This document shows, in pieces, positions 1 through 7,469 of a stretch of 64,000 nucleotides of DNA (its first letter is position 1; every line of letters begins with the position of its first letter). The notes beneath the pieces are model-generated. The model saw nothing but the letters and a program-made list of their open reading frames with translations. It was not told the DNA's origin and ran no database searches. The stretch lies in contig JAIOQZ010000023.1 in assembly GCA_021108395.1 (NCBI GenBank), positions 62,001 to 126,000 on the forward strand, read 5' to 3'. The stretch is from Candidatus Cloacimonadota bacterium. GTDB lineage: Bacteria; Cloacimonadota; Cloacimonadia; Cloacimonadales; JAIOQZ01. The translations under genes and the position numbers were made by a program.

Positions 1-170
1 CGCTTTCCCTCGCGCACCGTTGCCATCAGGTTGTTGCCCGGGTAAAGCATTGGGTCTGAGCGGATCTGCTTCAGTATGCCCAGCATCAGGCTGAACTCGA
101 CCTCGCGCTCGCGCAGGATTGTTCCCGCCTGCCTGTCGAACAGCTCAGGGCCGCAAAGTGTGAGCTTCAT
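1..170 (-). CDS. Partial protein of unknown function, N-terminal 56 codons
   Basis: An open frame starts at ATG 170 and runs off the left edge. It begins MKLTLCGPELFD and is rich in charged residues, with no signal peptide or membrane segment. It lies 33 bp downstream of the Memo-family gene on the same strand, so the two are probably cotranscribed. The ribosome binding site is weak (an AGG about 10 bases before the ATG). I do not recognise the family from this fragment. It does not look like the start of AMMECR1 or of the radical SAM protein that often neighbour Memo genes. Confidence 0.5.
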   Translation of the reverse strand, partial: MKLTLCGPELFDRQAGTILREREVEFSLMLGILKQIRSDPMLYPGNNLMATVREGK

Positions 171-203
171 ATTGTTGCCTGTGACAGCGTTATCTGCACT
201 TCG

Positions 204-1028
204 TCACCTGTGAAAGACGCTGGCCAGGTAGCCGACGACCTGACTGTTATCGCCGCTTATGTCACCGGAATGAAAGTATTTCAGTGTTTCGCACTTGTCG
301 TAGCCAAGCATCTGGACCATGTGCATGAGCGTGAGCGCCGCGCCAAAGCCGCAAGCTTCGCAGTTGCCGGCGGCGATGTCGGCTGCCAGTCCATCGGCGT
401 CGAGCCTTTCGACGTGTGCGGCAAATCGCCTGTCCATTTGGCTCGCAGTAGCGGCATTGTAGAAGTGGGAAAGGTCGGTCGAGGCGATGAAGGCTGTGCG
501 GTCGAGCCTGTCGCTGAACAGCTCGGCGAGAATGTCGGCCAGTGCGGCGCTGTTTGCCGGGCTCTGCCTGCCCAGCACAATGGGTACCAGCCGTGCGTGG
601 GGATGAGTTACTTGCAGGAACGGCAACTGCACCTCGAGCGAGTGTTCGTTGCTGTGGGCAGCCTCGTGAAAGCCAAAGCCATCCTGCCGCAGCAAGGCGT
701 CCACAACCTCGCGGTTCACCTCGACATCGCCCAGCGGGGTGCGGTAGGCAGTGTAATCGCCCACCGAAAACGTGAATCCGCCCACACGATGGCTGGGCGC
801 GATAATGACAGCCGTGTCGATGGCCTTGCTCCTGATGGCCTGAAAGGCGCAACCCGCGCCGAGACCGGAGAATACGTAACCGGCGTGGGGCGAGATTACG
901 CCAAGCACATCGCTGTATGTGGTGTCGAGGACAGCCTTTCTCAGGTATTCCTCTACATGAAGACGCAACACATTTTCCTCGGCTGAATAGAAACTGCCTG
1001 CAACCACTGGTTCCCTGATTCCTGCCAT
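204..1028 (-). CDS. Memo-family protein (AmmeMemoRadiSam system protein B)
   Basis: A 274-aa protein of the MEMO1 family, related in fold to class III extradiol dioxygenases. In bacteria the family is usually part of the AmmeMemoRadiSam gene set, whose chemistry is unsettled. Family motifs visible in order are SPHAGYVFSG, APSHR, HSNEHSLEVQLPFL and STDLSHFY; the His residues in them match the metal-site positions of the family. The start is set at 1028, not at an upstream ATG at 1100, because a perfect AAGGAGGT lies at 1033-1040 just before MAGIREPVV. The length fits the family. The AMMECR1 and radical SAM partners are not seen, though one may lie left of the window. Confidence 0.93.
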   Translation of the reverse strand: MAGIREPVVAGSFYSAEENVLRLHVEEYLRKAVLDTTYSDVLGVISPHAGYVFSGLGAGCAFQAIRSKAIDTAVIIAPSHRVGGFTFSVGDYTAYRTPLGDVEVNREVVDALLRQDGFGFHEAAHSNEHSLEVQLPFLQVTHPHARLVPIVLGRQSPANSAALADILAELFSDRLDRTAFIASTDLSHFYNAATASQMDRRFAAHVERLDADGLAADIAAGNCEACGFGAALTLMHMVQMLGYDKCETLKYFHSGDISGDNSQVVGYLASVFHR

Positions 1029-1118
1029 ACGCACCTCCTTGGTAAATCGCATGATACACAGAACGCTCCATGCTGCAATCTTTTTTTGCTTAAAAAGCAT
1101 GGCACTGCCATATGAATC

Positions 1119-1268
1119 AGGGGTTCAGCCCCTCATACCATTGAAAAAATCACTTTGCTTCGCTATTCAACATGCTCACCTTTTTGCAAAAAGGTGAGAC
1201 CAAAAACTCTTGACGGATACTGTGTATCCTATGTACAAGTACATAATTCATTGAGGGGGCGGAGCCCC
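1119..1268 (+). repeat. Family I structured repeat, copy A, between memo and pyrE
   Basis: The 290-bp gap between divergent memo and pyrE holds no gene. It contains, in order, an AGGGG/CCCCT hairpin (1119-1133); an 11-bp perfect stem CTCACCTTTTT-GC-AAAAAGGTGAG (1175-1198); the linker ACCAAAAACTCTTGAC; a GGATAC-TGT-GTATCC hairpin (1215-1229); and a GGGGC/GCCCC hairpin (1256-1268). The two central hairpins and linker recur at 7238-7294, 32754-32806, 49015-49067 and, inverted, at 49098-49150. The linker resembles a -35 box (TTGACG), so the element could supply transcription toward pyrE. That is inference. Confidence 0.8.
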
Positions 1269-1318
1269 ATCTCTAAAAAAGTTTATCTTGCAATCTGAAT
1301 TAGAATACAGGGGGACAC

Positions 1319-2128
1319 ATGAGTTTCACGGTTATCAGACGATTCGGCACGGACGTGGAAGCCAACCTGGCGCTGGGGCTGTTGCGCACCAACGGTATCG
1401 AGGCGCATCTCAACGACGAGCACCTGGTCAGCGACGCGCCGGGATTCGCCGGTATGCTGGGCGGCATCAAGCTGGTAGTGCCTGCCGACAGGGAAATCGA
1501 AGCACGTGCGCTGCTCGATGAATACGTGGCCATCGATGAAGACACGCTGGCGGCGGCGGACGACTCGCAGGTCGAGATTATGCTGCGCGAAGCCGGAGCG
1601 TTGCTCACCGGCCACTTCAAGCTCACCTCGGGACGCCACAGCGATGCCTACGTCGAGAAGATACGCCTCATCAATCAACCGCAGATGGTGGTGAAGCTTT
1701 GCGCCATGCTGGCTGCCCGCATGCGTCACATCGAAAGCGACGTCGTGGTTGGCCCTGCCATGGGCGGCATTGTGCTGGCCTACGAGGTGGCGAAGGCGCT
1801 GGGGCGACGATTCGTCTTTTCACAGCGGTTTGACGGCAGGATGGGCGTTCGCAGCGGCTTTCCGCTCAAACAGGGCAACCGCGCCATCATCATCGAAGAC
1901 ATCACCACCACTGGCGGCAGCATCGTCGAGGTGATTGACTGCCTGCGCGAGCGTGGGGTGGAGGTGGCCGGGGTTGGCCTCATCGTTGACCGCTCAGGCG
2001 GCGCCATCGATTTCGACGTGCCCACCTTCGCTCTGCTCAGTCTCGACATCCAGAGCTGGGAGCCATCCGATTGCCCGCTGTGCGCCAGCAAGCAGCCCAT
2101 CACCAAGCCTGGTTCGAGTGACAAGTAG
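1319..2128 (+). CDS. pyrE: Orotate phosphoribosyltransferase with N-terminal DUF2007 domain
   Basis: Converts orotate and PRPP to orotidine monophosphate in pyrimidine synthesis. Residues 1 to about 70 (from FTVIRRFGTDVEANLALGLL to LVVPADREIEARALLDEY) match the small DUF2007 'putative signal-transducing' domain. Residues about 80-269 are the transferase, with the HFKLTSGRHSDAYVEK start and the PRPP loop IIIEDITTTGGS. The transferase part has family length, so the N-terminal domain is an addition. GGGGG lies a few bases before the ATG. The stop is one base from the next start, which indicates an operon. The DUF2007 domain may be regulatory or help assembly; nothing in the sequence decides. Confidence 0.92.
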   Translation: MSFTVIRRFGTDVEANLALGLLRTNGIEAHLNDEHLVSDAPGFAGMLGGIKLVVPADREIEARALLDEYVAIDEDTLAAADDSQVEIMLREAGALLTGHFKLTSGRHSDAYVEKIRLINQPQMVVKLCAMLAARMRHIESDVVVGPAMGGIVLAYEVAKALGRRFVFSQRFDGRMGVRSGFPLKQGNRAIIIEDITTTGGSIVEVIDCLRERGVEVAGVGLIVDRSGGAIDFDVPTFALLSLDIQSWEPSDCPLCASKQPITKPGSSDK

Positions 2129-2129
2129 C

Positions 2130-3839
2130 ATGAAGCGGCTGGCCATCACTACCGGCGATCCGGCAGGCATTGGACCGGAGATTGCCGCAAAAGCGCTGTG
2201 CTTTCACGACCTGCAGCCCGGCATCGCCTATGTGGTCTATGGCGAGCTGGACCCCTGGCGGGGCGGCCACGCTTTCACCCCGATCGAGCGCATCGAGCAG
2301 GCGACAGAGCCAGGCCGCATCTATCTGATACCCATTGGGCGTGAGAACGTGGCCGTCGGACAGGCCACGCCTGTGTCGGGCGCTGTGTCGCTGGACATCC
2401 TGCGGCGTGTGCTGGCCGACCTTACCGCCGGCCATTTGCATGGTGTGGCCACCTGTCCGGTGTCCAAGCACGCTATCCGCTGCCACGACCGTGGTTTCAT
2501 CGGCCACACAGAGTTCTTCGCGGGTGACGATCACGAGGTGGTGATGACCTTCTGGGGCGAGCATTTCAATCTGGCGCTGCTCACCACCCACATGGCGGTG
2601 AGCGAGGTGGGGCGCTCGCTCACAGAAGAGATGGTGACGGCCAGGCTGCGGGTGCTCTGGCGCGAGGTGAGCCGCTATGTGCAGGGACCGCATATGGCTT
2701 TGCTGGCGGTCAACCCGCACGGTGGCGAGCAGGGCGCTTTTGGCGAAGAAGACCACCTGCTGGGCCGGGTGTTGGGCACGTTGTCCGCCGAGGGCATCGA
2801 CATCGCCGGTCCCTTCCCCGCAGACTCCTTCTTTCGCTATCACGCCGCCGACTATGACTTTGTAATCAGCGCTTACCATGACCAGGGGCTTATCCCGTTC
2901 AAGATGGTGCATGGCGAGGAAGGCGTGAACGTGACTCTGGGACTGCCCTGGGTGCGCACCTCGGTGGATCATGGCCCTGCCTATGACATTGCCGGGCAGG
3001 GCAGGGCAAACGAGAAAAGCCTGGTTGCCGCGCTGGTTCGCGCCGAGCAGATGCTCGACCCCGGTTGCGCCGCACCTCGTCGCATCTACAGCGCCTTTGC
3101 CGAGCACTACGACCGCTATATGGAACACGTCGATTACGACGCCTGGGTAGCGCTTGTGCTCGGACGGTTCAACCGTCTGCATCGGCGCTCTCCGCGACGA
3201 GTGATCGAGCTGGCCTGCGGCACCGGCAACATCGCCACGCGACTGGTGCGCAAGGGCATCGAGGTCGAGGCGAGCGACTTTGCGCCCGCTATGCTGCTGG
3301 AGGCCTCACAGAAGAACTTCGCCCCCCTGCTGCATCGCGCCGATATGCTGGCGCCGCTGCCGCCGGAGCGCTATGACCTCGTGCTGCTGCTGTTCGACAG
3401 CCTCAACTATCTGCGCACCGATCAGGATGTCGCTACGCTGCTGGAGCAAACTTACGGTGGGCTCGAGCCAGGCGGTGTCTTTATCTTCGACATTTCTACC
3501 CTGCACAACTGCCGCGAATATTTCGACGGCTTCATGAACATCGACGAAGGGCCGGGGTTTTACATGGTTCACACCAGCGAGCATGAACCCGCCCAAGACC
3601 GCCAGACCAACCATTTCACCATCTTTACGCGCCGAGGCTTTCTTTTCGAGCGGCGTGATGAATACCACACACAGCACATCTTCCGGGTGCAGCAGGTTCT
3701 CGACTCCATCGAGGATTCGCCCTTCAAGCTGTGCGGCGTCTATGCGCTCGACAAAGACAACAACCTTGCCGATACAGACCCTGAACGCCTTGATGAGAGC
3801 TTCACGCGGCTGTTCTTTGTCTTGCAGAAGGAAAACTGA
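2130..3839 (+). CDS. pdxA: PdxA 4-hydroxythreonine-4-phosphate dehydrogenase fused to a class I SAM methyltransferase
   Basis: One 569-codon frame without interruption. Residues 1 to about 312 are PdxA, the NAD-dependent oxidative step of DXP-dependent pyridoxal phosphate synthesis: [28 protein letters not shown] and [13 protein letters not shown], with the metal-site histidines. Residues about 318-569 are a Rossmann methyltransferase beginning [13 protein letters not shown], with motif [11 protein letters not shown] near residue 358 and a [10 protein letters not shown] strand. No good start codon or ribosome binding site lies at the junction. The methyltransferase substrate is unknown. The gene starts one base after pyrE and its stop overlaps the rnhB start (TGATG), so all three should be cotranslated. 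Confidence 0.9.
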   Translation: MKRLAITTGDPAGIGPEIAAKALCFHDLQPGIAYVVYGELDPWRGGHAFTPIERIEQATEPGRIYLIPIGRENVAVGQATPVSGAVSLDILRRVLADLTAGHLHGVATCPVSKHAIRCHDRGFIGHTEFFAGDDHEVVMTFWGEHFNLALLTTHMAVSEVGRSLTEEMVTARLRVLWREVSRYVQGPHMALLAVNPHGGEQGAFGEEDHLLGRVLGTLSAEGIDIAGPFPADSFFRYHAADYDFVISAYHDQGLIPFKMVHGEEGVNVTLGLPWVRTSVDHGPAYDIAGQGRANEKSLVAALVRAEQMLDPGCAAPRRIYSAFAEHYDRYMEHVDYDAWVALVLGRFNRLHRRSPRRVIELACGTGNIATRLVRKGIEVEASDFAPAMLLEASQKNFAPLLHRADMLAPLPPERYDLVLLLFDSLNYLRTDQDVATLLEQTYGGLEPGGVFIFDISTLHNCREYFDGFMNIDEGPGFYMVHTSEHEPAQDRQTNHFTIFTRRGFLFERRDEYHTQHIFRVQQVLDSIEDSPFKLCGVYALDKDNNLADTDPERLDESFTRLFFVLQKEN

Positions 3840-4444
3840 TGCTATATGCCGCCGAGCATGAACTGCACCGCGAGCATGGCTTGCTTGCTGGAGTGGACGA
3901 AGCGGGACGCGGCCCCCTGGCCGGACCTGTGGTGGTGGCGGCGGTCATTCTCGACCACGACAAGCCCATCGCGGGACTGAACGACTCGAAGAAGCTCACC
4001 GCCGCACGCCGCGAAGCCCTCTACGACGCTATCCTGGCCAGCGCGCTTGACTGGGAGATTGTCGAGATGAGCGCCGGCGAGGTGGACGAGATGAACGTGC
4101 TGCGCGCCACGCTCGAGGGCATGCGCCGCGCCGTGCTGGGTCTGCACCCCGCGCCCGCGCTTGTGCTGGTGGACGGTAATCAGTTGCCCGACCTGCCGTT
4201 TCCCGCCCGCGCCGAGGTGAAGGGTGATGGCCGCTTCGCCAGCATCGCCGCCGCCAGCATCCTCGCCAAGGTATGGCGCGACCGACTGATGGTGGCCATG
4301 CACAGCCGCTATCCGCTCTACGGCTTCGACCGCCACAAAGGCTACGGCACGCAGGCACACCGAGACGCCATAGCCGCGCACGGCATCTGCCCGCAGCATC
4401 GTAAGACGTTCGGGCCATGCGTGGAGATGAGGGTGAGGTTGTAG
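3839..4444 (+). CDS. rnhB: Ribonuclease HII
   Basis: Cleaves the RNA strand of RNA-DNA hybrids and misincorporated ribonucleotides. Family motifs are [15 protein letters not shown] (catalytic D20 and E21), [17 protein letters not shown], the [17 protein letters not shown] helix and [14 protein letters not shown]. The length (201 aa) is normal. The start overlaps the previous stop. The last nine codons (from TTCGGGCCATGC to GGGTG) lie in a sequence repeated at 6029-6055 after the TPR gene. The present C-terminus (MRVRL) was therefore probably created by an insertion, and the original end (MRVSI) is stranded downstream. Confidence 0.95.
   Translation: MLYAAEHELHREHGLLAGVDEAGRGPLAGPVVVAAVILDHDKPIAGLNDSKKLTAARREALYDAILASALDWEIVEMSAGEVDEMNVLRATLEGMRRAVLGLHPAPALVLVDGNQLPDLPFPARAEVKGDGRFASIAAASILAKVWRDRLMVAMHSRYPLYGFDRHKGYGTQAHRDAIAAHGICPQHRKTFGPCVEMRVRL
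4409..4435 (+). repeat. Direct repeat, left copy, inside the 3' end of rnhB
   Basis: A 27-bp sequence, 22 bp of it identical (GCCATGCGTGGAGATGAGGGTG, 4414-4435), is repeated at 6029-6055 with a single mismatch. Here it encodes the rnhB C-terminus. The two copies bound the AT-rich TPR gene, which is the arrangement left by site-specific or homologous insertion into a gene end. Confidence 0.85.
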
Positions 4445-4477
4445 AAATACAGTGAGTTGGGGGATGCAAGAAAGTGC

Positions 4478-4506
4478 TTGACAACATACGATTAGCTAAA
4501 TCAATT
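4478..4506 (+). promoter_or_regulatory. Possible promoter of the TPR gene
   Basis: A perfect TTGACA (4478-4483) is followed after 17 bases by TCAATT, a poor -10. The same TTGACAA hexamer-plus-one occurs upstream of several other genes here. It lies inside the inserted segment, so the cargo may carry its own promoter. Confidence 0.3.
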
Positions 4507-4526
4507 CTTATGTTATGGAGGGCAAA

Positions 4527-6017
4527 ATGCGTATTTTGATGATTGTTGTTGCTGCTGTGATGATTTCAGGTTTGTTGGCAGTTGAAGAACCATTAGATAT
4601 TTCTTTTGAAATATACAGTGATACAACAATTTCAGCAATTATACCTGTGGGACAAGATAGTATTCCTATAACCATGAAGATAACTGTTCCAGACAGGATG
4701 AAAACAGATAGGGAGTTGTTAGAACACGCTCAGGAACAATTCGACAGAACGATTGGGTCAGCAGGTTTGTTCGCAAATGGTTATAATTTCATGATTACGG
4801 CAGCTACTTTCATCTTCATTATTGTGACTTCTATTATCGGGATAATGGGATTCAAGAGTTACAAAGATGTTAAAAAAACCACAGATGAATTACTAAAAAG
4901 TAAAACTGATCATGACAAATTGATTTCGGAGCTTAAGGGAAGGAAAGAAAGCAGAAGCACACAAAATCTGTTAAAGAAATATCGAGATGACTTTGATAAT
5001 CTAACACTTGTGATTGATGTAGCGAATAATGAAATTGCCAGCCTATCAGAAGTCGATGCAATTAAACTGGATGATTTTCTCAGAATAACAGATATATTGC
5101 GAGTATGGGATGATCAATTTACAGAGCAAGATTATTCGATACGTTGGAAAGCATATATCTATCTTAAGCAATTTCGATTTGCATTAAGAGAGGCTCTGGA
5201 AGGTATTGAAAGAGGCAAAAATGGAGAAAAATGGTATGAACGCCTGTCACAAACTTATACTATACTCAAGCAATATACTCAAGCTTTAGATGCAATAGAC
5301 AAAGTTCTTGAAATAAACCCCAACAACATAAATGCTTGGTATGCAAAGGGACTGATTCTCCGTGAAGATGAACAAGTTAAAGAAGCTCTACTTGTTATGA
5401 AGCATGTTACATATCTATCGCCTCAAATGTATCAGGCATGGGTAAGCATCTCAAACTACTACAGTAGATTGCGGGAGTTTGATAAGGCCGAAGAAGCTGG
5501 ACGTCAGGCATTAGATATTAGACCAGATGATGCAAAAGCACATTCCAATCTTGGCTTTTCGCTACTTAATCAACAGAAATATGAAGAGGCTCAGGTGGAG
5601 TATGACCGTGCGATATCATTCGACTCTAATCTAAAGGATGCATTGCAAGGGAAAGGAACTGCTCTAGCAAACTTGGGTAATTATGATGAAGCTCTAGAAG
5701 TTTTCCGTTATCTACTCGAACAGGATTCTTCTATATCAATCAATTGGAGTAATCTAGCTTACATTTACTTTAAACAGGATGATATCGAAACATCAAAGCA
5801 TATGCTTGAAATTGCCTTAAACCTGGACTCAAAAAATTTCACTGCATGGTATAATTTAGCACGACTTTATTCAAAGAAGAAACAAAAAATACCAATGTTG
5901 AACAGTCTGCGATGGGCCATTGAGCTAAATAAAGATTACAAAAGCGCTGCTCGTAAGACCGAGGACTTCAAAGCCTACAGTAAAGACTCTGACTTCATCG
6001 CGTTGACGAAGGAGTAA
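4527..6017 (+). CDS. Membrane-anchored TPR-repeat protein on the AT-rich insertion
   Basis: About 496 aa. It has an N-terminal signal-like hydrophobic segment (residues 1-18), a short exported domain, one membrane helix (about 88-108, ITAATFIFIIVTSIIGIMGF), a charged coiled-coil linker (about 112-140) and then tandem tetratricopeptide repeats to the end, such as ALDAIDKVLEINPNNINAWY and AHSNLGFSLLNQQKYEEA. The start is placed at the second in-frame ATG because GGAGG (4517-4521) overlaps the first codons after the upstream ATG at 4515. TPR arrays bind proteins; the partner is unknown. Codon use is unlike the neighbours, pointing to transfer. Confidence 0.8.
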   Translation: MRILMIVVAAVMISGLLAVEEPLDISFEIYSDTTISAIIPVGQDSIPITMKITVPDRMKTDRELLEHAQEQFDRTIGSAGLFANGYNFMITAATFIFIIVTSIIGIMGFKSYKDVKKTTDELLKSKTDHDKLISELKGRKESRSTQNLLKKYRDDFDNLTLVIDVANNEIASLSEVDAIKLDDFLRITDILRVWDDQFTEQDYSIRWKAYIYLKQFRFALREALEGIERGKNGEKWYERLSQTYTILKQYTQALDAIDKVLEINPNNINAWYAKGLILREDEQVKEALLVMKHVTYLSPQMYQAWVSISNYYSRLREFDKAEEAGRQALDIRPDDAKAHSNLGFSLLNQQKYEEAQVEYDRAISFDSNLKDALQGKGTALANLGNYDEALEVFRYLLEQDSSISINWSNLAYIYFKQDDIETSKHMLEIALNLDSKNFTAWYNLARLYSKKKQKIPMLNSLRWAIELNKDYKSAARKTEDFKAYSKDSDFIALTKE

Positions 6018-6028
6018 CACGTTTGTCC

Positions 6029-6055
6029 TTCGCGCCATGCGTGGAGATGAGGGTG
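6029..6055 (+). repeat. Direct repeat, right copy (stranded rnhB 3' end)
   Basis: Matches 4409-4435 with one mismatch. Read in the rnhB frame it gives FAPCVEMRV followed by Ser-Ile-stop at 6056-6064, a plausible original RNase HII terminus. It lies directly before the ribosome binding site of the rhomboid-like gene, so the original order was probably rnhB followed by that gene. Confidence 0.8.
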
Positions 6056-6089
6056 TCTATCTAATCGTAAATATCTCGCTGGAGGCCAT

Positions 6090-7211
6090 ATGAGTTATTT
6101 CTGTCCGAACGACGAAACCAAGCTTGAGCCAGTCACCAAACACGGTGGCAGGACGTTCATTTGTCCCAAGTGCAAAGGCGAGATGATCAACATCGCCGTG
6201 CTGAAACGCAAGCCGGAGCTTCGCGGCAGCGCAAACGCAATCTGGGATGAGATGAAGCTGCACATGAACGAGAACGGCAATGAATGCCCTCAGTGCGAAG
6301 GCAGGATGGCCCGGGTGCAGGCGCCCGGCACAACGCAACTGGTTGACGTCTGCAAGCCCTGTCAGTCCATCTGGCTGGATCGCGGGCAGTTCGAGCTGTT
6401 GCCGCGCAATATCCTGGCGCCGACTGAGGACACTGAGGCCGCTGAGGAAGAATTTTGCCCCGAATCGCTGGCGGCGCTCAGTCTATTGCAAGTTGAGCCG
6501 AAGGAGGAGAAACCGGAGCTGATGGGCGACATGGCGTGCCCCAGGCCCAGAGGCTGGAAATTAATCCCCGCGTTGCTGCTGCTGCCGGTGAAGGACGACG
6601 ACGCAGAGTTTATCGACAGGCCATATGTAACCTGGCTCATCGCGGCGCTGTGCACGTTTCTCTTTGTGTTCTTCTTCCGCGACCGCTATCCAATCACAAA
6701 CGAGTGGGGCTTCCTGATTGACGATCCGTTCCGCAAGGGCGGATTGACCCTGCTCACTTCCTTTTTCGTCCACAACAACATTTTCCCTTTCATTTTCAAT
6801 ATCTATTTCCTACTCGTCTTCGGCGGTAACGTCGAAGAATATCTGGGGACTGTTCCATACATAATTCTCTTGCTTCTCAGCCATCTTACAGGCCTGCTGA
6901 TTCACGCGACTCTGAGCGCCGTCCATACCATCCCGGCGGCCGGCCTCGGCGCCGGCGTCGCCGCGATCATCGTTTACTATGTAGCTCTGCACCCGCAGTC
7001 ACACCTTCGGGTTATTCTTTTCTACTTTATCCCTATCAGATTCAAAGCCTACTGGTTTCTCATTGCCTGGGCCGTGTTCCAGCTATCCTTCGCTCTTTCG
7101 CAGATGGGTGGCGCCACGGGCATTGTCAACGCGCAGGTGAATGTCGGGGGCGCTTTGATCGGTTTCCTGTGGGCTCTTCGCAACCGTAAGGTACAACTGA
7201 GAAAGGAATAA
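6090..7211 (+). CDS. Zinc-ribbon rhomboid-family membrane protein, catalytic residues lost
   Basis: 373 aa. The N-terminal 105 residues hold zinc-ribbon Cys pairs (C5; C25xxC28; C66xxC69; C88xxC91 with the SIWLDRGQFE ending typical of the zf-TFIIB group). After an acidic linker, about six membrane helices (from residue 180) follow the rhomboid layout, including HNNIFPFIFNIYFLLVFGGNVEEYLG. The serine of the rhomboid GxSxG site is Gly287 (AAGLGAG) and the histidine of the last helix is Asn351 (VNVGGALIG), so protease activity is not expected. A GGAGG precedes the ATG. It probably binds membrane clients as a pseudoprotease; this is inference. Confidence 0.85.
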   Translation: MSYFCPNDETKLEPVTKHGGRTFICPKCKGEMINIAVLKRKPELRGSANAIWDEMKLHMNENGNECPQCEGRMARVQAPGTTQLVDVCKPCQSIWLDRGQFELLPRNILAPTEDTEAAEEEFCPESLAALSLLQVEPKEEKPELMGDMACPRPRGWKLIPALLLLPVKDDDAEFIDRPYVTWLIAALCTFLFVFFFRDRYPITNEWGFLIDDPFRKGGLTLLTSFFVHNNIFPFIFNIYFLLVFGGNVEEYLGTVPYIILLLLSHLTGLLIHATLSAVHTIPAAGLGAGVAAIIVYYVALHPQSHLRVILFYFIPIRFKAYWFLIAWAVFQLSFALSQMGGATGIVNAQVNVGGALIGFLWALRNRKVQLRKE

Positions 7212-7213
7212 GA

Positions 7214-7294
7214 CAGGGGTTTCGCCCCTGAACCCCACTTACCTTTTTCGAGAAAAAGGTAAGACCAAAAAGCTTTGACGGATACTGCGTATCC
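7214..7294 (+). repeat. Family I structured repeat, copy B
   Basis: Follows the pseudo-rhomboid stop. It holds a CAGGGG/CCCCTG hairpin (7214-7230), an 11-bp stem CTTACCTTTTT-CGAG-AAAAAGGTAAG (7238-7263), the linker ACCAAAAAGCTTTGAC and GGATAC-TGC-GTATCC (7280-7294). Compared with copy A, the stem differs by a compensated pair (C-G in A, T-A in B), which preserves base pairing. Confidence 0.8.
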
Positions 7295-7391
7295 TGTGCA
7301 CAAAATATTGTATTACAGTACATAGGAAACGAAGATTCCAGTCATGTAGCGAAGCGGAGTGACCCTTTTAGAGAAGTTTTTGATCCAAACC

Positions 7392-7424
7392 CTCGAAAAT
7401 CGACTCAATTGTCGATTTTGCGAG
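7392..7424. repeat. Strong hairpin in the convergent gap
   Basis: CTCGAAAATCGAC pairs with GTCGATTTTGCGAG with one bulged base around a TCAATT loop. It sits between the plus-strand rhomboid-like gene and the minus-strand NYN gene. No long T run follows, so it may act in transcript ends or as part of a repeat. Confidence 0.6.
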
Positions 7425-7425
7425 C

Positions 7426-7452
7426 AGTAAACAGTGCAATGCACTGTTTACT
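7426..7452. repeat. Perfect 27-bp palindrome
   Basis: AGTAAACAGTGCA and its exact complement TGCACTGTTTACT flank one central A. It begins two bases after the previous hairpin and ends 17 bases before the stop of the NYN gene. The rest of the 7212-7469 gap is noncoding. It could be a bidirectional transcript-end structure or a protein site. Confidence 0.65.
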
Positions 7453-7469
7453 CAACAAAAAGTTTGGCG

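Larger units (their letters stand above)
4436..6055 (+). mobile_element. AT-rich 1.62-kb insertion bounded by rnhB-end direct repeats
   Basis: The segment between the two direct repeats is markedly richer in A and T than rnhB before it and the gene after it. It carries one TPR gene and no recombinase, transposase or inverted termini. Removing one repeat unit would rejoin rnhB to codons TCT ATC TAA, giving an intact gene ending MRVSI. I infer an acquired cargo integrated at the rnhB 3' end. The class of element is unknown. Confidence 0.6.

Noticed and set aside
210-986. Long plus-strand open frame opposite the Memo gene
   Set aside because: It mirrors the codon pattern of the real minus-strand gene, has no family motif and no ribosome binding site.
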